Shown: positions 16,704 to 24,439 of the stretch, in pieces | How the letters are laid out: each line of letters opens with the position of its first letter | How positions within the stretch are numbered: position 1 is the stretch's first letter | Assembly: GCF_947305105.1 (NCBI RefSeq) | Contig: NZ_CAMZCS010000020.1 | Location: 1 to 57,837, forward strand | Length of the DNA stretch: 57,837 nt | Reading direction: 5' to 3' | DNA from: an uncultured Fibrobacter sp. | GTDB lineage: Bacteria > Fibrobacterota > Fibrobacteria > Fibrobacterales > Fibrobacteraceae | Translations under genes and position numbers: made by a program | Notes under the pieces: model-generated | Database searches by the model: none | Told to the model about the DNA's origin: nothing | Seen by the model: the letters and a program-made list of their open reading frames with translations, nothing else

Positions 16704-17019
16704 TGTACCTTTGTAACCTTCGTTCCAACATGTGTAATCGTTCGTTCCAACCAGGTTTGCACCCTTCGTTTGCAACTTTGTTTTCAACGTCATCCCGAAC
16801 CATCGTTGCCAGCTCGTTGCAAAAAGAAGGCCCCTTTGGTTCTAACAATCGCTTCAAACCCTGTTGTAATCTGGGCTAGAGCCTGGTTGCAAACCTTGTT
16901 TCAAACCCTGTTTCAAACCCGTTGCAAACAAAAAAAACACCGAGATTGACTCTCGGTGTTCGCAAACTTGGTTTGGAACCGTGGTTCACACAAAGTGGAA
17001 CGGGCGGTGCAAAGTTACA
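16704..17019. repeat. 316-bp terminal direct repeat, left copy
   Basis: Identical base for base, by eye, to 24974-25289 (offset 8270). It starts TGTACCTTTGTAAC and ends GTTACA. Read inward from its other end it gives TGTAACTTTGCACC, so each copy alone has imperfect inverted TGT/ACA termini. Inside is an array of 11-12-base units of the type GTTTCAAACCCT (for example starting at 16886, 16898, 16910 and 16921) and an intrinsic terminator. The units are plausible TnsB-binding sites. Confidence 0.92.
16928..16960 (-). terminator. Intrinsic terminator in left repeat copy
   Basis: Ten-pair stem AACACCGAGA/TCTCGGTGTT (16936-16945 with 16951-16960). On the minus strand it is followed by eight T. It stops minus-strand transcription of the transposon genes before it reaches the YwlG-family gene. 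Confidence 0.85.
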
Positions 17020-17197
17020 TAGAGAGTTTTCTTTCGAAGCTCAATATACCTTTTTGACGAAACTTAAGCAAGTAGAAAACTCACAAAAATATTGGTTTAT
17101 GATGTAAAATTGAGAAAACCCTTCCCAACAGGGACATCCACATGGATATTGCCGCTGGGGTAGATTTTGGTTGATTCAACGCTTTAGAACGACTGCC

Positions 17198-17803
17198 TTA
17201 TCCACACGTGGACCGTCCTTGATGATTCGTACGGCAGTGTTTTTTTTTGCGATGGGATTTTTTTTGTTGGTCTTCAAACCGTTTTCTGGTCTCGTCCTCA
17301 ATCAACTGCATCATCTCTGGGAATAGTTTTTCTGCATATATTTCGGCGATGTGTTCGAGTTTGATTACTTCTTCTTTAGCAGCATCATCCATCTCCAAAT
17401 TCCAATAATTCTCTGCGTAGCAGCAATATTCATAAGTCCATGAATGAACGATTCCATCACGGATTGCATCTTCAAGGGTGGATTCATTTACGTCTTTAAC
17501 ACCTTCAATCATATCCTTGACTGTTTCAACAAAAATTCGTGGGTTATCGCATTGTTCGAGCGTTGGGTAGCCTGCACAATTTAGGATTGCATTTCTTTTG
17601 GTTCCCGTTGCTGAAATTGGTCCGAATTGTGCTTCGCATAGTACGTCGCTTATGAGTCCATCGCAAGCATCTTCGTCGGATAGTATTTTGATGATTTTTT
17701 TCTTCACGTCATTGACAACGGCTATTTTCTGGAGGTCGATATCGTGGCTAAATTCTTCTGAATAGGTTTCGGCGATGTGTTCTATTTTTTCTTGGTTTTT
17801 CAT
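17198..17803 (-). CDS. Transposon-borne hypothetical protein with a probable C-terminal frameshift
   Basis: A 201-residue acidic protein with a basic tail. No family recognised. A repeated IEHIAE(T/I)Y phrase occurs near residues 8-15 and again near 148-155, suggesting two related helical segments. The last 16 residues (KKKHCRTNHQ...) look unnatural. In another frame, after the A8 run (17262-17269) and through the A9 run (about 17239-17247), the DNA reads NTAVRIIKDGPRVDKAVVLK and stops at 17176. So the original protein probably ended there, 22 bp further on. An AAGGA ribosome site precedes the ATG. Cargo of the Tn7-like element. Confidence 0.55.
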   Translation of the reverse strand: MKNQEKIEHIAETYSEEFSHDIDLQKIAVVNDVKKKIIKILSDEDACDGLISDVLCEAQFGPISATGTKRNAILNCAGYPTLEQCDNPRIFVETVKDMIEGVKDVNESTLEDAIRDGIVHSWTYEYCCYAENYWNLEMDDAAKEEVIKLEHIAEIYAEKLFPEMMQLIEDETRKRFEDQQKKSHRKKKHCRTNHQGRSTCG

Positions 17804-17836
17804 AGTTTTTTCCTTTTGTTTTTTGGTTCACTAGGT

Positions 17837-18196
17837 TTATTCTGGTTGGTGAATAGACCCAACCTTTTTAATTTTCGTTGGCCTTGAGAGTTTGGCGTCT
17901 AATTCGATAGGCTTATAGACATCCGTTCGATATCCTTGATATCCTTTTAAGTAGGTGTTCACTCTGGCTTCGAATTGTAAGATGTCACCCTGTTTAAGAT
18001 TGGCCTGGCAAAATCCTTTTGTTAGATTAAACCATAGATGGTCTGTAATTTTATCGCCATCGGTATCACGTATGTCGGTTAACAACACTGTTGTTTCCGT
18101 TCGCCCTTTCCAGCCACGTTTCATGCCGAAACGTTCAAAGACACCTTTAAAAGTGAGGCGTTCTTCAGAGCCAATGTTCATTAGTTCAGTTCTCAT
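17837..18196 (-). CDS. OB-fold-like small protein on the transposon
   Basis: A 119-residue protein. TTVLLTDIRDTDGDKITDHLWFN, LTKGF, LKQGDILQFEARVNTYLKGY and YRTDVYKPIEL give a strand pattern like an OB-fold nucleic-acid-binding module. Similar proteins occur, as I recall, in conjugative elements and phages of Firmicutes. An AAGGA ribosome site lies eight bases before the ATG. It is 33 bp upstream of the 201-residue protein gene, so the two are co-transcribed. A single-strand-binding role beside a primase-like protein would make sense but is inference. Confidence 0.6.
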   Translation of the reverse strand: MRTELMNIGSEERLTFKGVFERFGMKRGWKGRTETTVLLTDIRDTDGDKITDHLWFNLTKGFCQANLKQGDILQFEARVNTYLKGYQGYRTDVYKPIELDAKLSRPTKIKKVGSIHQPE

Positions 18197-18303
18197 ATTT
18201 TATATCCTTTTTTGTGTGTTTGGGTAAGAGTCCCCTATAGGGCTATCTTGTGGACAGTCCTTGGTTGAGCCCTTGTGGGGCGCTTTTTGATTGATGTACA
18301 GTC

Positions 18304-18450
18304 CTAGGTCACAAAGACCTCGTGTGGAATAAGGCCATCATAGGCCATTCCTTCCATACGGGAGAAGATGTTGCGGAAGCGTTTTTCAAGATTGTTCTTT
18401 GCGGTTTCTCCTTTAGTTGATAACAGTTTTCTGGTCAAGTTCCTGAGCAT
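18304..18450 (-). CDS. Possible 48-residue peptide overlapping the preceding gene
   Basis: An open frame from the ATG at 18450 to the TAG at 18304, overlapping the end of the 160-residue gene by 38 bp. It reads NNLEKRFRNIFSRMEGMAY and then DGLIPHEVFVT, which looks like genuine protein (amphipathic helix, coherent codons), but I see no ribosome site at the start. It could be a small gene or the remains of a longer C-terminus of the upstream protein in a shifted frame. Confidence 0.3.
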   Translation of the reverse strand: MLRNLTRKLLSTKGETAKNNLEKRFRNIFSRMEGMAYDGLIPHEVFVT

Positions 18451-18895
18451 ATTTGATGGCTTCATATTCACTGAGAGATACACCCCATGTTACAAGTATT
18501 TCCTCCATAGGTATACGGAGCCATGACTGTAAAGAGTCTACGAGCGCACGGTGTTTCCATGCGTCATGTATGTCACACCATGTATTGTCTTTCTGCATGT
18601 AACGGTATGCATGGCGGAAGAAACCGCACGTTTCGCATTCTGGACGCTTCCATTCCTTGATTGTCTCGAATGCTCCGTAAAGAATTGATTCAAGGGAATC
18701 GCCTTTGTCAATTAAATCAGGGTCATTCTCGGAAAGTGCTTCGATGTTTACATGTTCACGCCAGTACTTGTCATGTTCAGCATCATAGAAGAGGACGCCA
18801 AGAACCCTGATTTCCTTTACCGCCGAGAAAAAGTTATCCATCGTTAGACTTCTTGCTGCTTCCTCTATTTCTTTTTCTGTAATTTTTCTTTTCAT
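18413..18895 (-). CDS. Transposon-borne hypothetical protein with CxxC/CxxH motifs
   Basis: A 160-residue, mainly helical, acidic protein of no recognised family. CETCGFFRHAYRY and WCDIHDAWKHR place two Cys pairs and His residues close together (about residues 93-117), which may bind a metal. It starts at an ATG with AAGGAG seven bases upstream. The promoter region about 100 bp upstream contains the 13-bp palindrome shared with the ribbon-helix-helix gene, so it is probably controlled by that regulator. Confidence 0.6.
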   Translation of the reverse strand: MKRKITEKEIEEAARSLTMDNFFSAVKEIRVLGVLFYDAEHDKYWREHVNIEALSENDPDLIDKGDSLESILYGAFETIKEWKRPECETCGFFRHAYRYMQKDNTWCDIHDAWKHRALVDSLQSWLRIPMEEILVTWGVSLSEYEAIKYAQELDQKTVIN

Positions 18896-18966
18896 GGTTT
18901 GCTCCTTTTTAATTTAAGTCTCACGGTTCTCATGTTCAGATTCCCATTTTTCGTACTTTTTTTGAT

Positions 18967-19009
18967 TGGTTATTCTATAATTGTTGTTGACATGCATTGT
19001 CAATGACAA
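18967..19009 (-). promoter_or_regulatory. Promoter with overlapping 13-bp operator palindrome
   Basis: On the minus strand TTGACA (-35) is followed 18 bases later by TATAGA (-10). The -35 lies inside the palindrome TTGTCATTGACAA (18997-19009). The same 13 bases occur at 19543-19555 in front of the regulator gene. It probably drives the 160-residue protein and the genes after it. Confidence 0.55.
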
Positions 19010-19086
19010 ATTTTTGCCTGAATAAAGACGACTTGGGCTGGCCTTGTCGTCTATTTCAATCGACTATAGGTTTTAACAATTAAATG

Positions 19087-19503
19087 CTAACATAACTCAA
19101 TATTGAACCCCTGAGATTTGATTTCATTCACGGTTTCGAGAACGAGTCCATACTCTTCACGAGCATTACCTACGAAACCTTTTTTTATGCCGATATCTAA
19201 GGCGATGCTGGTATTTTTCGTTTTACCTAGTCCATGGATAATAAAATCGTATTTATGGTGGTCTTTCCGTTCGTTCATTCCCAGACGCCGAACAAATAGT
19301 TGATGCTTGTCAACAATATCCTTGATTGTGCTGTATTGAGAGGTTAGAACATCGTCCACGTCCATTTGGGAGAATTGCTCTTGAATCCACTCAGACAAGC
19401 CCCTGGTCATCTGGATGTATTCTAGCTGTGGACGTAGTTCAGGCGGCAAACTGAAGGAACAGGTGATAGCAATGCGTCTTCTTGGTTTAGTAGTCTTTCC
19501 CAT
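19087..19503 (-). CDS. Ribbon-helix-helix-type regulator on the transposon
   Basis: A 138-residue protein. The N-terminus, with a basic stretch (KTTKPRRRIAITCSF) and then SLPPELRPQLEYI and GLSEWIQEQF, has the strand-helix-helix pattern of a CopG/Arc-like DNA-binding domain (about residues 5-45). The C-terminal two thirds (VRRLGMNERKDHHKYDF...) are unrecognised. The start at 19503 is preferred to an in-frame ATG at 19539 because GAGG lies nine bases upstream and the -10 region overlaps the longer form. A 13-bp palindrome at 19543-19555 upstream suggests autoregulation. Confidence 0.55.
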   Translation of the reverse strand: MGKTTKPRRRIAITCSFSLPPELRPQLEYIQMTRGLSEWIQEQFSQMDVDDVLTSQYSTIKDIVDKHQLFVRRLGMNERKDHHKYDFIIHGLGKTKNTSIALDIGIKKGFVGNAREEYGLVLETVNEIKSQGFNIELC

Positions 19504-19542
19504 TGTATGTAACCTCAAGCGATAACTATAATATAACAAATT

Positions 19543-19555
19543 TTGTCAATGACAA
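19543..19555. promoter_or_regulatory. Operator palindrome upstream of the RHH regulator
   Basis: TTGTCAATGACAA, symmetric around one base, is identical to 18997-19009. It sits 40 bp before the regulator's start codon in an AT-rich promoter-like region (TATATTATAG on the minus strand). Confidence 0.5.
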
Positions 19556-19595
19556 CAAGTGGTTTTGACAAAAAAGTTGTTTTTTTTTCAAAATG

Positions 19596-19620
19596 CCCCC
19601 AAATGACATCCATGAGGGGG
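19596..19620. repeat. GC-rich inverted repeat downstream of the primase-like gene
   Basis: CCCCC...GGGGG arms around a 15-base loop that contains CATCCATGA. A related hairpin containing CTTCCATGA flanks the other side of the primase-like gene (21632-21664). The T9 run lies on the other side, at 19580-19588. Confidence 0.4.
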
Positions 19621-19741
19621 TTATTACCCAAAGCGAGTGGTTTTTCGTACGTATGGCGGAAATACAGTAGTTAAAACCTGTTTTGGGTCTCTGGAGGGGT
19701 CGTTTTCCCTCCATGTCGCCTTAGCTAGTGTGTGTAGCTTC

Positions 19742-21595
19742 TTACGCCTTGCTAGGCGCCTTTTGCGGGGGTTTCATCAGCAAAGGGACCTTACACATGT
19801 TTCGCCTTGTTCTGGGCCTATGGGCTTGTTTTTGGGCGATTCCGGCCTTCCTCCATAAACCGTTGAAAACGGCTTTTGAAATTCTCCATTTTGCATTTGC
19901 AGCCTTGAAACATTCTTCTTTGGTAGAAGAATCGGAACTGCATAGCTGCTCAAATTCGCTGATGTTTATATCCCAATTCGGGACGATTCGTTTGTCCATT
20001 CTCATCAGTGAGGTAGATAGCGCCTTGGTCATTTCTTCCGTTGTGGCGACAAAGAGCCAATGATAAACTTTTTGGGCTATCCAGGTAAAGTCCATTGGGT
20101 TTCGCTCATCAGCTCCAGAAAGCTCCGTTGTCCTTTGGACAATCCAGTTGACTTGCCTGATGATTCCGTCATAGGATAGCGTAGAATCTGTGTCTAAATC
20201 AATGTCGAAATAGGTTGCCAATGCACGGGCGTTGTAGCACAGAGCTATGATTTGAAGGTCAACTCTCTTGTGCCTTGCCCCAACCTTGATTGGTCTTTGC
20301 AAGTTTTGATTCAGGTAAATGTTGCCCCAGTGGGCTATTGGGTAACTTGCTTCCCGAGGCAAATTCCTTTTATCTACGATTTCCATAAGAATCCTTGATG
20401 AGGACATCAGAATAAAAGGGGCGTCAGAATACTTTTCCCGTTTACTAAACCATGTTTTGAAGTCAGCTGTATCTTGCTGCTGTTTAATATGTGTGAGGGG
20501 GGAGGGAGGAGGGAGTTCGGCATCCACAGGGGGATTATAGGGAGGATTTACTTGCGGGTTCGCTTTGGGGTTGTCGTAGTTTTCTTCTAGGGAAATTTCT
20601 GCTATATCTTGCTGCTGTTTAATATGTGTGAGGGGGGGCTTGGGGAAGGAGAGGAGAGGCTCGACGGTTACGCATTCAGCTAATCCCTTGAAAATGGAGG
20701 GGAAATCGTTCAATGTGTACACAAGGCCGATTTCTCTTTCTGCCTGGTATGCGAGGTGAAAGCGTTCGGGGTATTTGTCTAGAAGGGCTGAGTTAAGGAC
20801 CGAAAACGTTTTCTGCGTCACGTAGGCGGCCTGGGGGTCCCAGGCGGTTTCAAGGGCGTATTTATCATCGTATGTTAGGGGGAGACCCTCCTCCAGTTTC
20901 TTTCTTGCTTCTTTGGCTGTGTTTATAACCTCGTGGCCAAATATGTAGCCTGTCTCTTCGGTGACTTTTTGTCTCAAGGTTTCGTTGTCGTAGTTGAAAG
21001 GGGCTGTTTTTAGGAATACATGGAACTTAGTCTTGCCGTTGATGTCTTCCGCCACAAATCGCCCGATGTTGTCGCCAAATTCTTCGATATACTCCTCTTC
21101 ATAATAAAAAACAGTTTCATTAGAGGATGATTCAATGACGAAACATGTATTCGCATTGTCATAATCGCATTTCTTGAGTTCAGCGCCCGTTTGAATGCCC
21201 AAATCATCGAAATCTACAAGAATAAAGTTTGATGGGTGGTAGTTTTCACCAGTTTCTTCATTCCTATACCACCATCTGTTCCTCATCCAGGTCAGACCGT
21301 AATCAGAAAGAAGTAACATAAGCTCAAAGAATCGATAAACGTTCCCCTTGAAGTGGACCTTGTAAATCTTTGAAGAACCGTTCTTCTTTAACTTAGGAGT
21401 ATGCGAAATGAATCTGTTCACGTACTTGTGGAACTTGCCATCCTTGTCAGTGTAGCCCTTCTGGAACTTTGTGAACTTTTTTGTGGGGCAAGCATTGAAA
21501 ACGATGAGTTCTTCCTCGAAAACGGGGATAGGTGGAGGAGGTGGGGGGCAGTAGTTGAGGTCAAGGTGCTGGGTCATGTTTTGGTTCATATTCAT
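19742..21595 (-). CDS. Large transposon protein with primase-polymerase-like motifs (unknown function)
   Basis: A 617-residue protein just after tnsC, where tnsD/tniQ normally sits. The N-terminal half has FILVDFDDLG (about residue 130) and KTKFHVFLKTAPF (about 200), then DPQAAYV (about 270). Together these resemble the DxD, sxH and third acidic motifs of archaeo-eukaryotic primase-like replication proteins. A Pro/Asn-rich linker (about 330-385) is bounded by two copies of LTHIKQQQD encoded by a 32-bp direct repeat. The C-terminal half is helical and unrecognised. I start it at the ATG at 21595, eight bases after GGAAGGA. No TniQ zinc-finger features. The primase reading is inference and needs a profile search. 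Confidence 0.6.
   Translation of the reverse strand: MNMNQNMTQHLDLNYCPPPPPPIPVFEEELIVFNACPTKKFTKFQKGYTDKDGKFHKYVNRFISHTPKLKKNGSSKIYKVHFKGNVYRFFELMLLLSDYGLTWMRNRWWYRNEETGENYHPSNFILVDFDDLGIQTGAELKKCDYDNANTCFVIESSSNETVFYYEEEYIEEFGDNIGRFVAEDINGKTKFHVFLKTAPFNYDNETLRQKVTEETGYIFGHEVINTAKEARKKLEEGLPLTYDDKYALETAWDPQAAYVTQKTFSVLNSALLDKYPERFHLAYQAEREIGLVYTLNDFPSIFKGLAECVTVEPLLSFPKPPLTHIKQQQDIAEISLEENYDNPKANPQVNPPYNPPVDAELPPPSPLTHIKQQQDTADFKTWFSKREKYSDAPFILMSSSRILMEIVDKRNLPREASYPIAHWGNIYLNQNLQRPIKVGARHKRVDLQIIALCYNARALATYFDIDLDTDSTLSYDGIIRQVNWIVQRTTELSGADERNPMDFTWIAQKVYHWLFVATTEEMTKALSTSLMRMDKRIVPNWDINISEFEQLCSSDSSTKEECFKAANAKWRISKAVFNGLWRKAGIAQKQAHRPRTRRNMCKVPLLMKPPQKAPSKA
20471..20637. repeat. 32-bp direct repeat inside the primase-like gene
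   Basis: 20471-20502 and 20606-20637 are identical over 32 bases (starting ATCTTGCTGCTG). They encode the two LTHIKQQQD phrases that bracket the Pro-rich linker. Recombination between them would delete 135 bp in frame. Confidence 0.85.
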
Positions 21596-21631
21596 AGTAA
21601 ACATCCTTCCGAAAAGCATTCGGAGTTATAT

Positions 21632-21675
21632 CCCCCCATGGGAGTTCCCGACTTCCATGAGGGGTCTTGTTTTTC
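21632..21675 (+). terminator. GC-rich hairpin upstream of the primase-like gene, terminator-like on the plus strand
   Basis: CCCCCATGG pairs with CCATGAGGGG (one mismatch) around a short loop, followed by TCTTGTTTTT. No plus-strand gene precedes it, so its job may be other than termination, for example as a leader structure for the minus-strand gene starting at 21595. Confidence 0.4.
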
Positions 21676-21819
21676 CCAATAAAAGTACGCTTTTTGAAGG
21701 CTACTCTAACATTTTTTTTTTAGAAGCCCTGTTTTGATGCAAAAAAGTTGCCGTAAAGGCTCTTAAACCCCTGTTTTCGACCTCCAAAAGAAGAAAAAGG
21801 GAAGGTCTGGCCTATCCTT

Positions 21820-22626
21820 TCATTTCGACGGGAACGGCTGCGATTGCTTGCGAATTGCAGAGTCTGTCAAGGGAGGCGCCTGGGTAAAGAAGTCTAGGCA
21901 TTCGTTTGTTCCTACGAGCAGAACAGATATGCAGCTTGTATTTATCAGTTGTAAAATCATCTGATAAAGCAATTTTCCTGACTTGCTTTCCACAATAAAT
22001 TGTATTTCATCTATGATAAGAGTCCCCACATACAAATGGCAAATTTGGCAAACCATCCCAAGTATTTGCTGCGAGTTCATCTTGCTTTTTTCGCTACGTT
22101 CGTAGTAGTGTGTTTCCAGGATTTCGTCGATGCTAATGAGAATTTGGCATAGTAGGCCTTTATAGCTACAGTCGAATGGGCAAGATACCATCAGGACGGG
22201 GATTATCCTGTGAATGTTGTCGTCACTTTCGATGACTGGTCCAAGTAATTTGGTGGCGTATTGAATGGCCGAAGTTTTCCCAATTCCGCTGGAGCCAATG
22301 ACCGTGCTGCTTGTGGCGCCTGTAATAACTCCCTGAAATTCACCACCGTGCGCCCACTTGTACGTGGCGTTTCTTTGCTTGATGGAATCGATGGACCCTT
22401 TTTGCTGGAGCGACATTGAGACCATCATATAGAGTTTCTGATAGATTTCAAAGGTCATTGAAGAGGGTATAAAGACCTTATAGATGTCTGTAAGCTTTAG
22501 CAGGCGTTCGCTTGCGGACATGCTTTTTATTGCAGCTCGGTCATAATGGGGGAGCCTGGTAAGGGCTAGACTTAAATCATCCCCAAGCAAAAGCTTTGGT
22601 AGCTTTGAGCTAATGTTAGTTGTCAT
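21820..22626 (-). CDS. tnsC: TnsC/TniB-like AAA+ ATPase
   Basis: A 268-residue transposition regulator that links target choice to the transposase. Walker A GSSGIGKTSA is at about residue 115, Walker B TLIIDEIQ at about 205, and the sensor-like VLLVGTNE at about 236. Its start overlaps the tnsB end by 11 bp. The C-terminus stops soon after the sensor region (LTDSAIRKQSQPFPSK), shorter than Tn7 TnsC and nearer TniB size. I cannot tell natural shortness from truncation. The family is clear; the gene symbol is by analogy. Confidence 0.82.
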   Translation of the reverse strand: MTTNISSKLPKLLLGDDLSLALTRLPHYDRAAIKSMSASERLLKLTDIYKVFIPSSMTFEIYQKLYMMVSMSLQQKGSIDSIKQRNATYKWAHGGEFQGVITGATSSTVIGSSGIGKTSAIQYATKLLGPVIESDDNIHRIIPVLMVSCPFDCSYKGLLCQILISIDEILETHYYERSEKSKMNSQQILGMVCQICHLYVGTLIIDEIQFIVESKSGKLLYQMILQLINTSCISVLLVGTNECLDFFTQAPPLTDSAIRKQSQPFPSK

Positions 22627-24439
22627 TCTTTGCCTCCGTGATGATGTCTTTATGGGTTTCGTATTTCTCGATTCGTCGGTTTTCCCCGATGGCTTTGAGA
22701 CATTTTTTAGGCTTTATGGCGCCCTGTTCGACGATTGTCTGGATGTGGGAGATTAGGTTGATTCGGCCTTGCATGGATTCTTCGTAAAAATGTTTGACAT
22801 GCTCCTTTTGTGCTGTTTTTGCTTGGTTCACGCTGTCTAGCTTGGCCCCGTCAAATTGTGTGTCGATAAGTTCAAACCGTCTGAAATTCTCATCGACTAG
22901 GTACACATAGGTGACATTATCGGGATTAAAAGCGACATTGACTTTGTTACCCTTGAGGAAACGTTCTACAAATCCATCTGAACCGTAACGGAGGCCGTTC
23001 ACAATTAAACCTTTTCGGGTGAAATGCCCCGTAGTTCTAGGCAACAGGAGCGCTGTGATGGTCTCGGGTGATGCAAAGATGAGATTCCCTAATCCATGTT
23101 TCTTTTGAAATCCCCAAATGCTGGCAGAGTACGGAGGCGTTTTCTCATCAAGCATTTGGGCTGTATAGGGGAAATTTTTGAGGACTCTTTTGGTGTTATG
23201 GAAAATGATTGCATGGATGATGATGGTCTCAAAATCATGCAATGAGATACAGGCGTCTTTCCTGTAATCGTGACCACCACGTTTTTGAAAATCTGATTCG
23301 ATGACGCCTTTTCCCTTCAAATAGGGCTTATAGGCATTCTGAATCAAGTCAAAGAATTTTTCGACACGCCCCTTGAGTTCTGGACGAAATGGTGGAAGGT
23401 TTATGATTGTTACCCCCAGTTCTGCCAGCTGTTCAAAATTAAAGCTTGCATATTCTGAGCCCCTATCTGTTACCATGATGGAGGGCAATTCCTTGCAGGG
23501 CCAGTCTTCGTCCTTTATCTCGATTCCGAAAGCTTTACAGAGTTCAGTCTTGTCTGCGATGATATTCAAAATCAATTCCCGAACACTGTACATTCCTCCC
23601 TCCCAACCAAGATAATAGCCGCAACAAAGCCCGCTGTAGCCGTCAATGCAGGCTGTGAGAATCGGCCTTCCTATGACAATCCCTTGGCTATTGCATAAGT
23701 AAATGTCGCATATAGTGGAATCCAGCATTCCCGTTCCGATACACGGAGCAAATTCCTGAACGCCACTTCCAAGCAAAGGTCTATGGTTCATTTGATAGTC
23801 TTTTAGACCGCCTCTGCTGATGAGCTCCGTTTGGATTTTTCGGTTTCTATAAAAGAAGTAGCGAAATTGGTGAATCGAAGGCCTGTCGGCCTTTATTTGA
23901 CCGTCGGGTTCACAGTATCGTTCCTTAATTAGGGAATAATACGTATCAGTTAGACTTTTACCATGTCTGGTGTAGAAAAACTTGTTTAATGCCCAGCGGA
24001 AGTTCTTTTGGTCTGGGGTAAGTTCTTTTTGTTGTGCCTTTTTTGGGGCTAGGATTGCCTTGTTCTGGAATGCGAGGTATCTGTAGAGCCATTTCTTGAC
24101 TCCACGGATACTGTAACCGTTAAGTTTGGCTATCTGTCGAAGCATGGAACAGCGTTCCTGAGAGTCGCCTATTATTGGGATTATTCCGCTTATGAGTGTA
24201 TATCTTTTGTTTGTTTCTGCCAGTTCCTTTTCATTTAAGTCTGTTCTTAGCTCAATTTTTGCTCTGGCTTGGAGTTCGTCTTCAGTTATTTGTTTGGCGC
24301 CTTCGAATTGCTCTTTTAGAATGAACATGGGATTGCATTGACGAATACAGTTGATAACCAATAGACCGTTGTTATCATCGTTTTCTAGGATACGGTAAAT
24401 TGTGCCGTTTTTATCCCATAGAGAATTTGTGCTATACAT
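22616..24439 (-). CDS. tnsB: TnsB/TniA-like DDE transposase
   Basis: A 607-residue Mu/Tn7-type transposase that cuts and joins element ends. The N-terminal part is helical DNA-binding sequence (about 60-190). The rve catalytic core shows Asp in GMLDSTICD (about 238), Asp in TDRGSEYASF (about 321) and Glu in KGRVEKFFD (about 356). A Mu-transposase C-terminal barrel follows (GLRYGSDGFVERF, FNPDNVTYVYLVD). The start has a perfect AGGAG eight bases upstream and overlaps the tnsA stop by eight bases. All catalytic residues are present, so the transposase is probably active. Confidence 0.92.
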   Translation of the reverse strand: MYSTNSLWDKNGTIYRILENDDNNGLLVINCIRQCNPMFILKEQFEGAKQITEDELQARAKIELRTDLNEKELAETNKRYTLISGIIPIIGDSQERCSMLRQIAKLNGYSIRGVKKWLYRYLAFQNKAILAPKKAQQKELTPDQKNFRWALNKFFYTRHGKSLTDTYYSLIKERYCEPDGQIKADRPSIHQFRYFFYRNRKIQTELISRGGLKDYQMNHRPLLGSGVQEFAPCIGTGMLDSTICDIYLCNSQGIVIGRPILTACIDGYSGLCCGYYLGWEGGMYSVRELILNIIADKTELCKAFGIEIKDEDWPCKELPSIMVTDRGSEYASFNFEQLAELGVTIINLPPFRPELKGRVEKFFDLIQNAYKPYLKGKGVIESDFQKRGGHDYRKDACISLHDFETIIIHAIIFHNTKRVLKNFPYTAQMLDEKTPPYSASIWGFQKKHGLGNLIFASPETITALLLPRTTGHFTRKGLIVNGLRYGSDGFVERFLKGNKVNVAFNPDNVTYVYLVDENFRRFELIDTQFDGAKLDSVNQAKTAQKEHVKHFYEESMQGRINLISHIQTIVEQGAIKPKKCLKAIGENRRIEKYETHKDIITEAKNDN

